DNA of 64,000 nt. Source: Incurvaria masculella (taxonomy: Eukaryota > Arthropoda > Insecta > Lepidoptera > Incurvariidae). The stretch is taken from positions 9,553,001 through 9,617,000 of the forward strand of contig OX335660.1 of assembly GCA_946894095.1 (NCBI GenBank), given 5' to 3'. The notes beneath the pieces are model-generated. The model was not told where the DNA came from. It saw only the letters and a list, made by a program, of their open reading frames with translations, and made no database searches. The translations under genes and the position numbers were made by a program. This document shows, piece by piece, positions 1 through 10,375 of the stretch; within the stretch, counting starts at the first letter, position 1; each line of letters opens with the position of its first letter.

Positions 1-1349
1 GTGCCACTAGTTATTCATATTGTCTTCAATTAGGTATATAAAGTTGGTGATTTTTTAAGAGACGCAGTTCCTTTTTTTGCCTTCTGAATCAACCTCGGGC
101 CTCGTATGAAAAATAAGTTTTATAACTGATTATCGCGCGCACTTAGCAGTTTCTCAAGCAACCTTCAAAAACTTTCGACGTTCTTGCAACAAAAGAATAC
201 CCGGCCCGAAGCCAAAGTGAAGTAGTTCTGTGTTTGCGCACCTGAGGGCGCTCTTCGGCTCCAATGCAGGCTTCTGTATCCTCCGGGACACTCCAGGCTC
301 CTCCACGGCTCTCCGGGACACTTCAGACGCGAAATGAGCAATAACGACTAACAACAGACTACTTAGACGGGGCAGTAACCACTGGGAGGTCGCTGCGGGC
401 GTAAACCTCCTCGTGGCTACGTTTGGTGCTGAGAAAATAGAGGGAAAGACGGGCCGTGAGGTGGTTTCCGTGGGAAACACTTGCTTCTTATCTTTTCACT
501 TGCAGCCCTTCGGTTATTATAACTGGGAAATGGGAAATAAAAGTGTAATAGGGGTTGTTAAGGAGGCGAGGATTTTTAGAGAGGTCTTAAAGGTATATTG
601 GGTTTGGATTATACATGTTAGAATCGACCTATTTAATGTAAGTACATAGTTTCTAGTGTTACTTAAAGAACTTATGAAATGTTTAAAATTGTAGTATTTA
701 TAACCAACAATAGTTTGTCAAAAATAGATTTACCCTTTTATTGTATATTACTCTGAATCGTCAAAAGATTTTCTTAAAGGAATAAAGAAGACAGATAAAT
801 CGAGGATGCAATGCCCACGACCAAAATGTTTTAATATTTTATTTCTTGAAATGTTATTTAAGAAATTAATTGAAAAACGAAGAACAATTGTTAACTGCAA
901 TAATATTTTATGTGCATTTGTTGTTGCGTAAGATTCAATATAAAGGGAAGAAGATAGTCCCCCAGTAACAAGGCGTAAGATTCGCCCAGAGAAGACACAC
1001 AATAACAAGATTTTATTCAATAGGCAGCACAACTTATTGATGCTCAAATATTTCTCGTTCTTTTGTCTGGGGATGTGCATGAATCTACGCTCGCCCAGAC
1101 CTCACCTTCCATACCACAAAGGCCTACCGCCGCACACCTATCCTAAGTCCAAAGTCAGACAGCTATTTATCAAAATTGCCCCAGCCATACGATCCCTCCA
1201 AAGTGCTCATAGGTAATGTCTCGCGCCACGCCGCAGCGCGCGGTCGCCGAGGCAGGGCGAGGCGGGGGGGCGAGCGGGGTTCGAAGCGCCTGGCGTATTG
1301 ACGGGCGGCCATGCGCGACCCAACATCTGCGAGCCGAAATCAGAGCCGG
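1..1349. other. Unassigned intergenic DNA
   Basis: I see no gene here. The patch around 180-470 is richer in G+C than the rest and holds a small internal duplication, CTCCGGGACACT, at about 281 and 311. The part from 480 to 1200 is AT-rich with only short, unrecognised ORFs. A GC-rich patch at 1216-1310 is open on the plus strand for 88 codons, but its composition is low-complexity and nothing in it resembles a domain. Confidence 0.5.
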
Positions 1350-1687
1350 TAGTCTAAGTTGTCACCTATATTGGCGTTACGGCAAACCGATCGACTGGCG
1401 TTTTCAAATGTATGGAGAAATTGGAGAGCGCGCGCAGCGGGCGTTAAGCGAACTAACATTTGCGAGTCCGAGCTTGATTTGACAGCTTACTCAACGTTGC
1501 CGTAAATACGTCGACGTTGCCGTTTACGTCCACTCCGCGTTTTCATACAAATCGGAAGTCCGCGTTTGACTTTGACAGATTGAAGAAGTAAAACTACAGA
1601 ATATCTAGTAAAAACTTGTATGGAGTTTGGAGAAAACGCCAGTCGATCGGTTTGCCGTAAACGCCAATTTCGGTGAGAACTCAGACT
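1350..1687. repeat. Foldback MITE-like element, family AGTC...GGCGTTTACGG, copy 1
   Basis: Two inverted arms are visible. The left arm (about 1350-1415) contains GGCAAACCGATCGACTGGCG. The right arm (about 1617-1687) carries its reverse complement, CGCCAGTCGATCGGTTTGCC. The outer ends read AGTCT... and ...AGACT. No transposase ORF lies between the arms, so it is a non-autonomous foldback element. A shorter relative lies at 58912-59040. The superfamily cannot be decided without a target-site duplication. Confidence 0.7.
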
Positions 1688-2553
1688 GCCCACTCAGAAC
1701 CCCGCCTGCGTTCCGCCGGGTGCAGTGCATTTGTGGTGGTATGGCATATCTGGTGGTTTCTTGGTGCGGGACGAAACAAACATCTTTTTTGGAAGTGCAG
1801 CACTCATATTAGGACGCCGTTTGCTACTTCTTCCGATCCGTGCAGAAATTATGTTGAAATTATGCGGTAACAATCGTATTTTCATCATTTTTGTTCGCAG
1901 CTTCAAAAATTTTTTTTTACCTTCGAACCTAAAATGTGTTTATCGAATCGCTGCTATTTAAAACGTATGAGAATTTAAAAAAGGTCCAAGCAAAATTAGG
2001 TAATTTTTTAAATAGAAGACAAATACGTAGGTTTTTCGTTGTTTTGTACTTTAAACTATAAAAAAAATTGTGAAATTATCGTAAAAATAAGAAATTATCG
2101 CGATTTAAAGCTACGCCTCTGCTGAGCTTTTCTGGTTCTAATTTGATGGTTCTGAATAACAAAAAATATTGTTAATGGCAACATGCGGCTATTTCGATAT
2201 TACCAACCTTTGATTTTGTTGCATATATGCAGCCGAAACATAACCTATTATTGACCAAGCTTAGAGCGAAGCTCGAGAGTGACGTCCCCGTTTCAAGATT
2301 GGGCAACAATTTTATCGTATGTCCGGCTGTTCTTCTCTCCAGATCACATTTCTCAACCGATTCTCGTGAAATTTTGTGAGCAAGTTCGATAATAGTATTG
2401 ATCTTTTTAGTCGAGCCAGTTTGCAAAATTTCGGTTCCATTTAGACAAATTTTCAAAAATGTTATATCTATCCGGCTGTCCTACATGAGACGCAATAAGT
2501 CCCGTGCTCACTTTACGGTACCAGCCGATTAATCTAGTAAAGGCGACGGCAGC
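1688..2553. other. Unassigned AT-rich DNA
   Basis: No gene, RNA or clear repeat was recognised. Short ORFs occur on both strands without recognisable motifs. Confidence 0.5.
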
Positions 2554-3070
2554 TTTTTTTTATGCAAACTGACATGGATGGCTAATGCCACACAACTACC
2601 GTTATGATATTAGCCCAATACACCACATTCGCGAAGGAATTAGGTGCCATGCCAGGACCTTCAAGTGCGTCGGCGGAAAGCAGTGGTTCCGTACCAGTGG
2701 GCCGGGAGGACTGGAGAAAAATTGGAGAGGCGTATGTCCAGCAGTGGACGCAAACACGCTGACTGACTGACTGACCAGGACCTTCCCTTTATGAGCACGG
2801 CTACATTGTACTGGATGGAAAACGCGGACAATTTTTCATCTTTTCATCCAATGCGATGGTACCAACCCGGGCGGGCTTACACCATATCACCTAGTAGGGG
2901 AAGGGGACCTACAGTTCTACATTGGATTCCAAACCATGGAGCAGCTCGTGACGAAATGCATATGCATAACGCAGAATGAGAAAGAAAGTGGTGCATGAAC
3001 TGGGCGAGGATTTGAACCCAGACCTCTGGTATGCTAGACTATTCCCCGCGACACTAGGCTACGAGCGGTT
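2554..3070 (-). mobile_element. tRNA-headed SINE, interrupted by an RTE tail
   Basis: The element reads on the minus strand. Its poly-A tail appears as a T-run at 2554-2561, followed by the body containing GACATGGATGGCTAAT, GAACTGGATGGAAAACAC-like and GCGATGGTACCAACCCGGGC motifs. The tRNA-like head ends near 3070 (GGATTTGAACCC is the B box on the opposite strand; CACTAGGCTACGAGC is the A-box side). A 113-bp RTE fragment splits the body at 2662-2774 and is bordered by a 10-bp duplication of SINE sequence, so the SINE is older than that insertion. Confidence 0.85.
2662..2774 (+). mobile_element. 5'-truncated RTE-type LINE tail with 10-bp target duplication
   Basis: The direct repeat CCAGGACCTT at 2652-2661 and 2775-2784 brackets this insertion in the SINE body. 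The insert contains GGGAGGACTGGAGAAAAATT and GTCCAGCAGTGGACGC and ends in a (CTGA)n microsatellite tail. The part reading GAGAGGCGTATGTCCAGCAGTGG is the kind of 3' end seen on lepidopteran RTE elements, whose encoded C-terminus reads roughly EDWRKIGEAYVQQW. It is a dead-on-arrival copy that shows target-primed reverse transcription in this genome. Confidence 0.85.
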
Positions 3071-4731
3071 TAAACTAATAACTACTAAGCCACGCTAACT
3101 AGAACCACCTGCGCAGGAGTAGATTTTCAGGTCGCATCAGGGCTGCTTTTTGAGCTACAATAAGGAGGATGCGCCGCGTCTGTATGAACCAGGGCCCTAC
3201 AGTTTGGAATGATAATGTTAATCGTGAAGTATTCGTACTACTATGTACATATATGCTACGTATGTGTACTGAAGAGCGAACATGCTATCATGCATCCTAT
3301 GCGTACTTACACAGCGAGTTATGACGTGAACAGGGCGGGACACGTTTCCATGGAGGCTATGCAAGAATTTGCCTTTGAATTTATATTGGGCAGTTACAAC
3401 ACAAATTACCTTCTTTAATACTTAAAATTTACCTTGCATCGGTTTTATTGATAAATATCTTTAATTTATTTAAGTATAAAGTATGGAAGCTACGCAGACA
3501 ATAAGAACAGGTTCGTAACCGTTTCTACTTGCCAGAGCACGTCAAGACAATTTAGTCCAGTCTGTCGATCTTTTTTCCCATTAATTCCATCAAATAACAA
3601 TGTTTTTCTTATCACTGTCGCTGGTCAACTCTATGATAAAAATAAATATTAATTTTATTTTGTGTTGGCCATAATTATTTTTATTTTAATCCTCGTTTTT
3701 CAAGCTACAATCCTAGATGCTATGAACCCATAACTTTCGTTACTTTGTATCAAACATGTTTTTATTGACAATGCAGGTTTATAGTTTCCAGCATATTTAA
3801 AAGGATCATTCAATTAAAATCTAAAATATGAATATATGAAAAAATATGGCAAAAGTAACTTAGTTGGTAGGAATAATTAGGTCTATACTTAACTGATATT
3901 CAACATAATAAAGTAGTATGTTATGAATACACAGTGTTCAGCTACGTTTCGTCTGATTTATTACATTCATCATCAGGACTCGCGTTGCAACTGGATAAAA
4001 ACTCTGACAGGTTACAGTCATGAGTGTACGACTTGATCTTCTGAATCTGAGTATTATGAGTAATCTCCTATCTTCCGACATCTAATATTAGTTTAGAGCC
4101 AGCAACAAATTGTATGAATATCAACTTTAAAATTATTGTTCTTCTATTTCTACCCTTTTAATTTAAATTTGGGAAAGTCCTGGCTTGGTACATAGGTCCT
4201 AAGAAGAGACTAACAATCAATCTTCATGACATCAAATATACGATCATAGCCATCAATGTCGAGTCACAGGAGGCCTTTGTAGTTCTTTATATTGAGGTGG
4301 TAAGTGGTGCTCTATATATTTCCACCGACGGGATATCGGTATAGGCTCGTTCCATCTGCTGATGTGCAAGGCTTTGTGTAGTGGCAGTAAGTCATTTCAC
4401 TGCTCGCTCGCTGCGCCGCCTCCGCCGCTACGGACGTAATCCTTTAGCAGCGATAGCACCCAGCAGTGCTGCCATATTTATGATTATGTAAATATGGAAA
4501 CGTGGTAGCATTAGATTGATTGAGGTGGAAACCACTGATTTGATACTTAGGCTTCGTTGAAGTAGGTAACTATGTTCAAGTCTGGAAGGTTATCGTGGAG
4601 GCAAAATGCGCCACTACAAAATAACTTCCGCATGGGGGATGATTTTTTTAAAATATTTTTTATGCCGGTTGTTTTTCGACCAAATGTCTCCACTTGGCTA
4701 TCGGAATAGACAATGTTTCCTACGGAATTAA
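3071..4731. other. Unassigned intergenic DNA
   Basis: AT-rich sequence with no ORF of note. I found no RNA gene or clearly bounded repeat here. A slightly GC-richer stretch lies near 4390-4460. Confidence 0.45.
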
Positions 4732-4806
4732 GGGCCGGTTTTTCAATCCTAAGATACCGGATACTTACCGAGTACTTATCGGTTGTATCTTTTTCAATCT
4801 AAGGGT
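4732..4806. repeat. Short GGGCC(G)NTTTTTCAAT repeat fragment
   Basis: The fragment starts GGGCCGGTTTTTCAATCCTA and contains a second TTTTTCAATCTA further right. It matches the ends of the foldback element at 9094-9312 and is probably a deleted copy of that family. Confidence 0.5.
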
Positions 4807-4910
4807 ATTTTTCACCATGTAGTGATTAGCTTAATCGGCACTCTAGCAATAACTAAGGGGCCTTACTTAATATCTTGCAATCAATACCAGTACAAGATAA
4901 TCAGTTCTTT

Positions 4911-5294
4911 GTCAGCCTCAGTGGCCCAGTGGCGCGACACTTCGGCGATCGCTCTCCGAAGTTAAGCAACGCTGGGTCCGGTCTGGTCTTGGATGGGTGA
5001 CCATTAGACCGTTGAGAGAGGCTGGCCGTGGTTCGGATTCCACGTTAAACTGTAGGTCCCCTTCCTTACTTACTAGGTGGTAGGGTTAATCCCGCCCGGG
5101 TTGGTACCATCGCATTGAATGAACGATGGTCGAAGCGGCAATGAAAATTGTCCGCGTTTTCCATCCAGTTCAATGTAGCCGAGCAATATAAGGAAGGTCC
5201 TGGCATGGCACCTAGTTCCCATGTGGTGTGTTGGGTTAATACCATGACAGAAGGTGTGGTATTAGCCATCATGTCCAGTCACATCAAAAAAAAA
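4911..5294 (+). mobile_element. 5S-rRNA-headed SINE, full length (copy A)
   Basis: The head (4911-5026) is about 116 nt. It carries two blocks matching the internal promoter region of 5S rRNA, GAAGTTAAGCAAC (4958-4970) and TTGGATGGGTGACC (ending 5002). GTCAGCCTC (4911-4919) can pair with GAGGCTGGC (5018-5026), like the terminal helix of 5S rRNA. An A-box-like TGGCCCAGTGG lies at 4922-4932, and a T-arm-like hairpin CGTGG...CCACG holding GGTTCGGATTCC follows at 5027-5044. The body is shared with the tRNA-headed SINEs of this window, and the element ends in poly-A at 5286-5294. Copy B at 30449 is closely similar. It encodes no protein; mobilisation would depend on a partner LINE (inference). Confidence 0.85.
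4958..5041 (+). promoter_or_regulatory. Predicted RNA polymerase III internal promoter of the 5S-headed SINE
   Basis: The 5S-like block 4958-5002 has the positions of the 5S A-block, intermediate element and C-block. The sequence GGTTCGGATTCC at 5030-5041 resembles a tRNA B box with one extra base. Promoter activity is inferred from sequence only. Confidence 0.6.
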
Positions 5295-5351
5295 GTAATG
5301 CATTCCTTTAAAGGGCTCCTTCTACTAAGTGATGGTTAGCTTAATCGGCAC

Positions 5352-5582
5352 ATTAAAGGGCCTTTCTTACCATCTTGCAATTGATTCATACTAAGATAAT
5401 CCCAGCAAAAAATAAATAGTGTCCATTAAACATAAACAGCACACGGTGAAAACCAGGCCAAGCCTGCCTTCCAAAAAGTGCTTATGTATGTGAATTGACT
5501 TATTTTTTTGGAATTATTGGCCTTTTATCTGATTATTATGCACTGGTATTGATTGCAAGATGGCAAGGTAAAGGCCCTTAAT
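5352..5582. repeat. Foldback MITE, AAAGGGCC... family
   Basis: The inverted arms are ATTAAAGGGCCTTTCTTACC at the left (5352 on) and its imperfect reverse complement ending AAGGCCCTTAAT at 5582; both continue with CATCTTGCAAT / ATTGCAAGATG. The centre has no ORF. Related half-elements lie at about 4797-4905 and 9655-9770. Confidence 0.65.
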
Positions 5583-5835
5583 AAGTACATGGAGAAAGTC
5601 ATATTAATTATTTAATTCAATATCGAATAATGAGATGTAACCGCGAAAATCATCATTGTTCGTGGACGGGCAGCAGATTAAATACTAAGAATTTTTGTAC
5701 TATACATTCTGAGTACTTAGTCTGATTAAAAATCTGACTCTGAAAACCTCGTTGGATGTATAAGCATGGTTTTACCAAGTGCTGATTTATTTTAATTTAG
5801 GGAAAATTGAATTTAATGTAATCCATCCAACAATA

Positions 5836-6334
5836 TCCGCCGGTATCCCGCTCATCTCCCCATACAAAAGGGGAAAGAAGATCACGCCATATTTCTTGTC
5901 AAAGATCCAAAATTTTGCTTGGCATTGTAAAATTGTGTTTGGTTTCTAAGTTATAAGGTCCGAAAGTTCGAATTTTTTTTTTAACTTTGGAGGTGGATTA
6001 CGCAATGATAAAGTAAGAACATCGTAAAAAGATTAGTCATCAGACATAGCTTATATAATCAAGATTTATGATCTATTTGGTTTTTGTTAGATTTTTTACT
6101 ACAGCGGTCGTGGTTTACTTTATAAGTCGTTTTGAAATTAATTTTTTTGTAAATCTTACCAAATTATACACTATGCACATTGTCTTATTTGTGGACATGT
6201 TGCATCTTCCTCATAACGGAGCCTGTCTTATTCTTTGAAACAGAGAAGGTCCCAGAGCGCAACAGCACGGTTTTGTACTCGGTTTTGTACCGTGCCCGCG
6301 AATTAGTTAGGCCCGCCGGGTTGGGCCACCTTAA
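5836..6334 (+). repeat. TTAA-ended MITE family F1, copy 1 (left end eroded)
   Basis: The sequence from CCCGCTCATCTCCCCATAC to TTGGGCCACCTTAA (6321-6334) matches the copies at 13143-13695 and, inverted, 28966-29486. Intact ends are TTAAGGTGGCCC-like inverted repeats. Shared internal marks include GGAGGTGGATTACGCAATGA and ACTACAGCGGTCGTGG. It carries no transposase. TTAA ends fit piggyBac-type, or TAA/TTA PIF-Harbinger-type, integration, and I cannot separate these. Confidence 0.7.
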
Positions 6335-6392
6335 AAGAGAGATTTACTACCACAAACCTCGCACAACTAACCCATTACATCACAAAAACATT

Positions 6393-6512
6393 GAAGGTGG
6401 TGGTCAGGTTGATGTGATCTACGCTGATTTTGAAAAAGCTTTCGATCGTGTCACCATCCTGGCCATCAAACTCAAATACTTGGGGATTCAGGGAGAACAG
6501 ATCACAGGCAGT
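6393..6512 (+). pseudogene. Fragment of a LINE reverse transcriptase
   Basis: This in-frame stretch translates to a segment containing QVDVIYADFEKAFDRV, followed by IKLKYLGI. That is motif A of non-LTR reverse transcriptases (first catalytic Asp in ADFEKAFD), as found in Jockey and CR1-like LINEs. Only about 40 codons remain. No motif B or YxDD motif follows, because a SINE body begins immediately downstream and the MITE at 5836-6334 lies just upstream. It is a relic without function. Confidence 0.75.
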
Positions 6513-6525
6513 CGTAATGGGTGGT

Positions 6526-6741
6526 TTTAGATGGATGACTACCTCCATACCTACTGTCATGATATTAGCGCAACACACCTCATGGGAAGTAGGTGGCGTG
6601 CCAGGTCCTTCCTTTTATTGCGCAGCTAAATTGAACTGGATGGAAAACACGGACAATTTTTATTGTCACTTCGACCATCGTTCATTCTATGCAATGTGGT
6701 GCACCAGGCCGGGATTAACCCTGAAGCCGGCGAAAGTAATA
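6526..6741 (-). mobile_element. SINE body fragment (minus)
   Basis: The body motifs ATGGATGACTACC, GAACTGGATGGAAAACAC and CGACCATCGTTCATTC are present. The 5' head is lost, so the subfamily is uncertain; the CGTTCATTC variant is typical of 5S-headed copies. Confidence 0.75.
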
Positions 6742-7149
6742 ACCAACCGTTTAAGAGCATCCTCATACCTAAATGTTTTGGACGCAAAAAGATAGCCAGA
6801 GCCCGACGTCGCTTAGTTAGAGCAGCTCGAAAAAAATCTTTCTAAATGTGACCAACCTGCATAAACCGGTTTTTTTATTGTTCCGTTAAAGAAATTGGGA
6901 AAAGTTAAATATGTTTTTCGCTGAATGGGTAGATAATGTTAAGATATTTGAAATGGTATTTAAATGAATATTAATATAAGCCGTAAACTTGAAGAAGAAT
7001 ATATTTGAGACCTGACTTCAAACATTTTTCCATGCATAAATTATCAATTTCTAAAACATTTTTCTTTCTGTTTTGGTAGAACGTTAGCTGGAATTATACA
7101 TGTTTTTTTTTCATCTTTCCATAGGAAAGCATTGGCTGGAAACTGAACC
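6742..7149. other. Unassigned AT-rich DNA
   Basis: Nothing recognisable was found. Confidence 0.4.
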
Positions 7150-7245
7150 AAGACCGACAAATCCCTTAGTCGGCTCTTACGACATGGACGAGAAGAAATG
7201 CCGTAGGCCCAATCGTTATATTTACGTGCCGGTACGTCGTACTGT
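7150..7245. repeat. Lepidopteran TTAGTCGGCTCTTACGACA repeat fragment
   Basis: CCCTTAGTCGGCTCTTACGA followed by CATGGACGAGAAGAAATG and CCGTAGG matches a short repeat very common in lepidopteran DNA. The same module is joined to SINE bodies at about 10270, 14100 and 31017. Confidence 0.6.
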
Positions 7246-7544
7246 GTAGTTTACTCGTGCTCCATCTAACAACATGCACTTCTTTATAGGCCATCCCTAC
7301 ATTTCCACAGTATGCAAAGCGATGTGGAAATATTTCATTTTCCAGTGGCGGCGGCGGAGAAGCGATAAATCTCCTCCCCCCTTAGTTCATAAATTTGGGT
7401 TTTGGTTTCAAATTCACCCTCTCACTTTATTTATACACATTTTTCGTTATGTAAGTATGATACGGACATTTCTCAATATTGTAAAAATAAATATAATAGT
7501 ATTTGTAATTTTATCAATATATTAGTATTACCTGTTTGTAATTT

Positions 7545-7605
7545 TTAGGGTTCCGTACCCAAACGGTGCCAACGGGACCATATTACTAAGGATAGACAGT
7601 TGAGA
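7545..7605. repeat. Fragment of the GGTTCCGTACCC lepidopteran repeat
   Basis: GGGTTCCGTACCC, ACGGGACCATATTACTAAGG and the spacing between them match the end of a widespread lepidopteran interspersed repeat whose longer copies are at 11385 and 29827. Confidence 0.5.
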
Positions 7606-8378
7606 TTTTAACAGAGTAAGTATTTCTTTTGATCCCATAAAAATAGTAAAGTTAAAAAAATACATAAAAAATATTAATATTATAAGTATGTATTTTTGTT
7701 TTCATTATTTGCTGGATTTTGTAAATGACGCAAAATGGTTTGTAACCTTTAGAAAAAGTTTTTAGAAAATTTGGTCTACTTACAATATTGCTATCTCTTA
7801 CAAATTTACTTTCAAAATAACTTGTAGCGCCATCTACCATTGAACTTGACATCTATACTTGTTATGTGATGCTAAAGTAAACCACATAAAATTTTATTAT
7901 GAGCGCCATCTGTACGATTCTTTCTGAAACATGTGGGTAGGCAGTTAACTAATTTATGATGCGTCTCTGCGAGTTTCATTCGCGGCTCCGAGCTGGGAGG
8001 GTTGAATTGTTTCATGTTGGTTCACTGTTACGCTGATAGATGGCGCAAAAAATATTTTTTCAATCGGAGCGATAAAAAAAAAATATCCGGCCAAGATTGT
8101 TATGATTTTTGACCCAAAACATTACCACCGTTAAATAAACAAAAATGTAGACACGTCTCAGAGATTATTAATTAGTCAGCCAGCCTACTTTTTACCTTCA
8201 AGATTTTCTCTATTCATAAATGCAAGAATTTGGTACAATATTTCTATATTTCGAGTGTTTATTAACACAACATTTTTTTTCTGAATTTAAACCCTGACAC
8301 TACAACACTACCACCTACCGCAGAACAATATTTTTTAACGACGAATGCAAAACGGGTACATAACTTTACAAAGGAGAT
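7606..8378. other. Unassigned AT-rich DNA with GCGCCATCT motifs
   Basis: No gene seen. GCGCCATCTA occurs at 7827, GCGCCATCT at 7903 and the reverse complement TAGATGGCGC at 8037. Confidence 0.4.
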
Positions 8379-8655
8379 TGAGCCTGTTCCGACTCATACA
8401 AATTTTTTTTAACACGGAACCCAAAAATATTGTACTGTGAGCAACGAATTAATAAATAAATGTTAAATAAAACCATAGCATAGGTTTTCTTACAATTTAA
8501 AAAAAACATATTTTATTTAACAGCGCCATCTAACGGTGTAAAAAATCGAATCGGTAACTACAACGAAATTGTGAAAATGCTCATTTTTGGCTCTAAGTGC
8601 AATAATTTTTGCGTTCTGTACACAAAAAACTTGTGTATGGGTCGAAACACTGTGT
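8379..8655. repeat. Foldback MITE family F2 (GTTCCGACYCATA), copy 1
   Basis: The left arm is GCCTGTTCCGACTCATACAA and the right arm ends GTGTATGGGTCGAAACACTG. Inner arm segments (...ATTGTACT / AGTGCAATAATTTTTGCG) are also inverted. GCGCCATCTA lies in the centre (8523-8532). Copy 2 at 9766-10133 has the same layout. Confidence 0.7.
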
Positions 8656-9093
8656 GAATAATGTATGATTAAATATGTAGATGCTTGCAGTGCCTAATTT
8701 AAACGTGGATTGATTTAGACGTCCCTTCCCACAGTCGTGAGAACTACTTATCCAATTTTAATGCGGTTTGTATTTACGCATATAACATATTAAATTGTTT
8801 AGTCAATAATAAGTTACTTACCTTCAAGTATAATGATTAAGGGGTGAGCATTATAGGAATATCATAGATTCCGTTTTTGATAAACACAGTTTTTCAGTTT
8901 TACATGGCATTTACAAGTAAAGTAAACATATTTATGTACACTAGTTAAGGCAGGGTACTGCCTCAAAGGTATGATTTTTGAATCATATGCCATCACGGTT
9001 AATATCATTAAGGCTTACAGATCTAATCTAATTAGCCAATGGGCACGCGAAAAGTTAGTTAGAGCTCGGGAGTGAGTTGACATAAAAATTGCT
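8656..9093. other. Unassigned AT-rich DNA
   Basis: No gene or clear repeat was recognised. Confidence 0.4.
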
Positions 9094-9312
9094 GGGCCGA
9101 TTTTTCAATCCTCAGATAGTACTTATCGGACAGCACTTTGGTCAAAAGACCGATAGTGATTGGCGGAGAATTATATCTTCTACCACAATTATCTAACTAT
9201 AATTTTACTAATAAACATATGAACTTACTAAATCGTATGGATAAGCAGAAGCGTAAATAAATTCATCGAATAGTTATCTGGCTGTTTTTCAATCTATTGA
9301 AAAATCAGCCCT
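9094..9312. repeat. Foldback MITE with GGGCYGATTTTTCAAT ends
   Basis: The left end is GGGCCGATTTTTCAATCCTC; the right end is ATTGAAAAATCAGCCC. The centre is non-coding. A fragment of the same family is at 4732. Confidence 0.6.
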
Positions 9313-9540
9313 TACTGACGGAACTTTTATTTTACCTCCCAACGTATGCATGAGATAAACCAGATTTTTAACCATTCATAATGTCTTTCAAGAAGTGTGG
9401 AGACATGAAGTTTGCATAAAAGTGAGTTGATATTTATCGCTGAACTCGAACTCACTCTTACCTAAATGCGCCCTCAGTAGAAATATGACCTCAGTAGAGT
9501 TTTGTACAGAACCAGGTGCAGGTGCTTAAATACTTTCCTT

Positions 9541-9626
9541 CCATGCGAGAGATTATGGGTTCAAATCCTCGGTCATGCATCTCTCTCTTTCTCTTTCTGA
9601 GTTGAATAAATGCATTTCGTTACTCG
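9541..9626 (+). mobile_element. tRNA-headed SINE, head-proximal fragment
   Basis: The B box GGTTCAAATCC is at 9558-9568, followed by TCTCTTTCTGAGTTGAATAA and TGCATTTCGT, which is the head/body joint of the tRNA-headed SINE in plus orientation. The rest of the body is missing. Confidence 0.65.
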
Positions 9627-9765
9627 TCCTGGCAATTTAATTTAAATTACTTAGCCTGGTTTTCATCAAGTGCTGATTTATTTTAATCAACACTTAAATG
9701 GCCTTTAGTACTAAAGTGTTGATTATCTTCTACTGATATTGATTGCAAGCTGTTAAGAAAGGCCC

Positions 9766-10133
9766 TTAAGGATGTTCCGACCCATACAATGTTTTTTTAC
9801 ACAGAACGCAAAAAGTATTGCACTTTGAGGCATGAATTCGTCAAAAATATTAAATATAGCCATAGTAGTTGCAGCGAAAACATATTCACAATTTCAGGTT
9901 TAATGGTTTCGTTGTAATTGCTGATTAGAAGTTTTACACGGTTAGATGGCGCTGTTAAATAAAAATCGTATTTAAATAAATTGTAACAAAACCAATTATA
10001 CTGAAATTGTAAAATTGTTTTCGCTGCAAGTAATATGACTATATTATACTTTTATTATTAATTCGTGGCTTAAAGTGCAATACTTTTTGCGTTATGTGTG
10101 CAAACAACTTTATATGGGTCGGAACAGCCTTAA
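9766..10133. repeat. Foldback MITE family F2, copy 2, TTAA at both ends
   Basis: TTAAGGATGTTCCGACCCAT (left) and ATGGGTCGGAACAGCCTTAA (right) are near-perfect inverted ends. The inversion continues inward through AACGCAAAAAGTATTGCACT / AGTGCAATACTTTTTGCGTT, giving arms of roughly 75 bp. TTAA borders both ends (9766-9769, 10130-10133). There is no ORF. Confidence 0.8.
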
Positions 10134-10204
10134 CCTAATAACCTAATAAATATTGAGTAATCAATCATCAATCAATATCAATCATATCAATAATAGTAAA
10201 AAGG

Positions 10205-10375
10205 TAATCTCTACTACTAATAGTAAATAAGGAAGGAACATATCTTTTTTGCGTGGAATGCGAACCACGAACGAGGAACCCATTAGTCGCCTCTCACTAC
10301 TTGCACGGGAAGAAAAGTGGTCCCGACTGTATTAATTTTACATGCCGGAACCCACACGACACAGGGTGAAGTAAT
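10205..10375 (-). mobile_element. SINE fragment joined to the CGCCTCT...ACGGGAAG module
   Basis: A body scrap (GCGTGGAATGCGAACCACGA) is followed by TTAGTCGCCTCTCACTACTT, GCACGGGAAGA and ATGCCGGAACCCACACGAC. This is the third 5' module found on this SINE body in the window. Confidence 0.55.

Noticed and set aside
4958..5002. Possible 5S rRNA gene
   Set aside because: Only the internal control region resembles 5S rRNA; the 5' half is different and the sequence continues into a SINE body with a poly-A tail.
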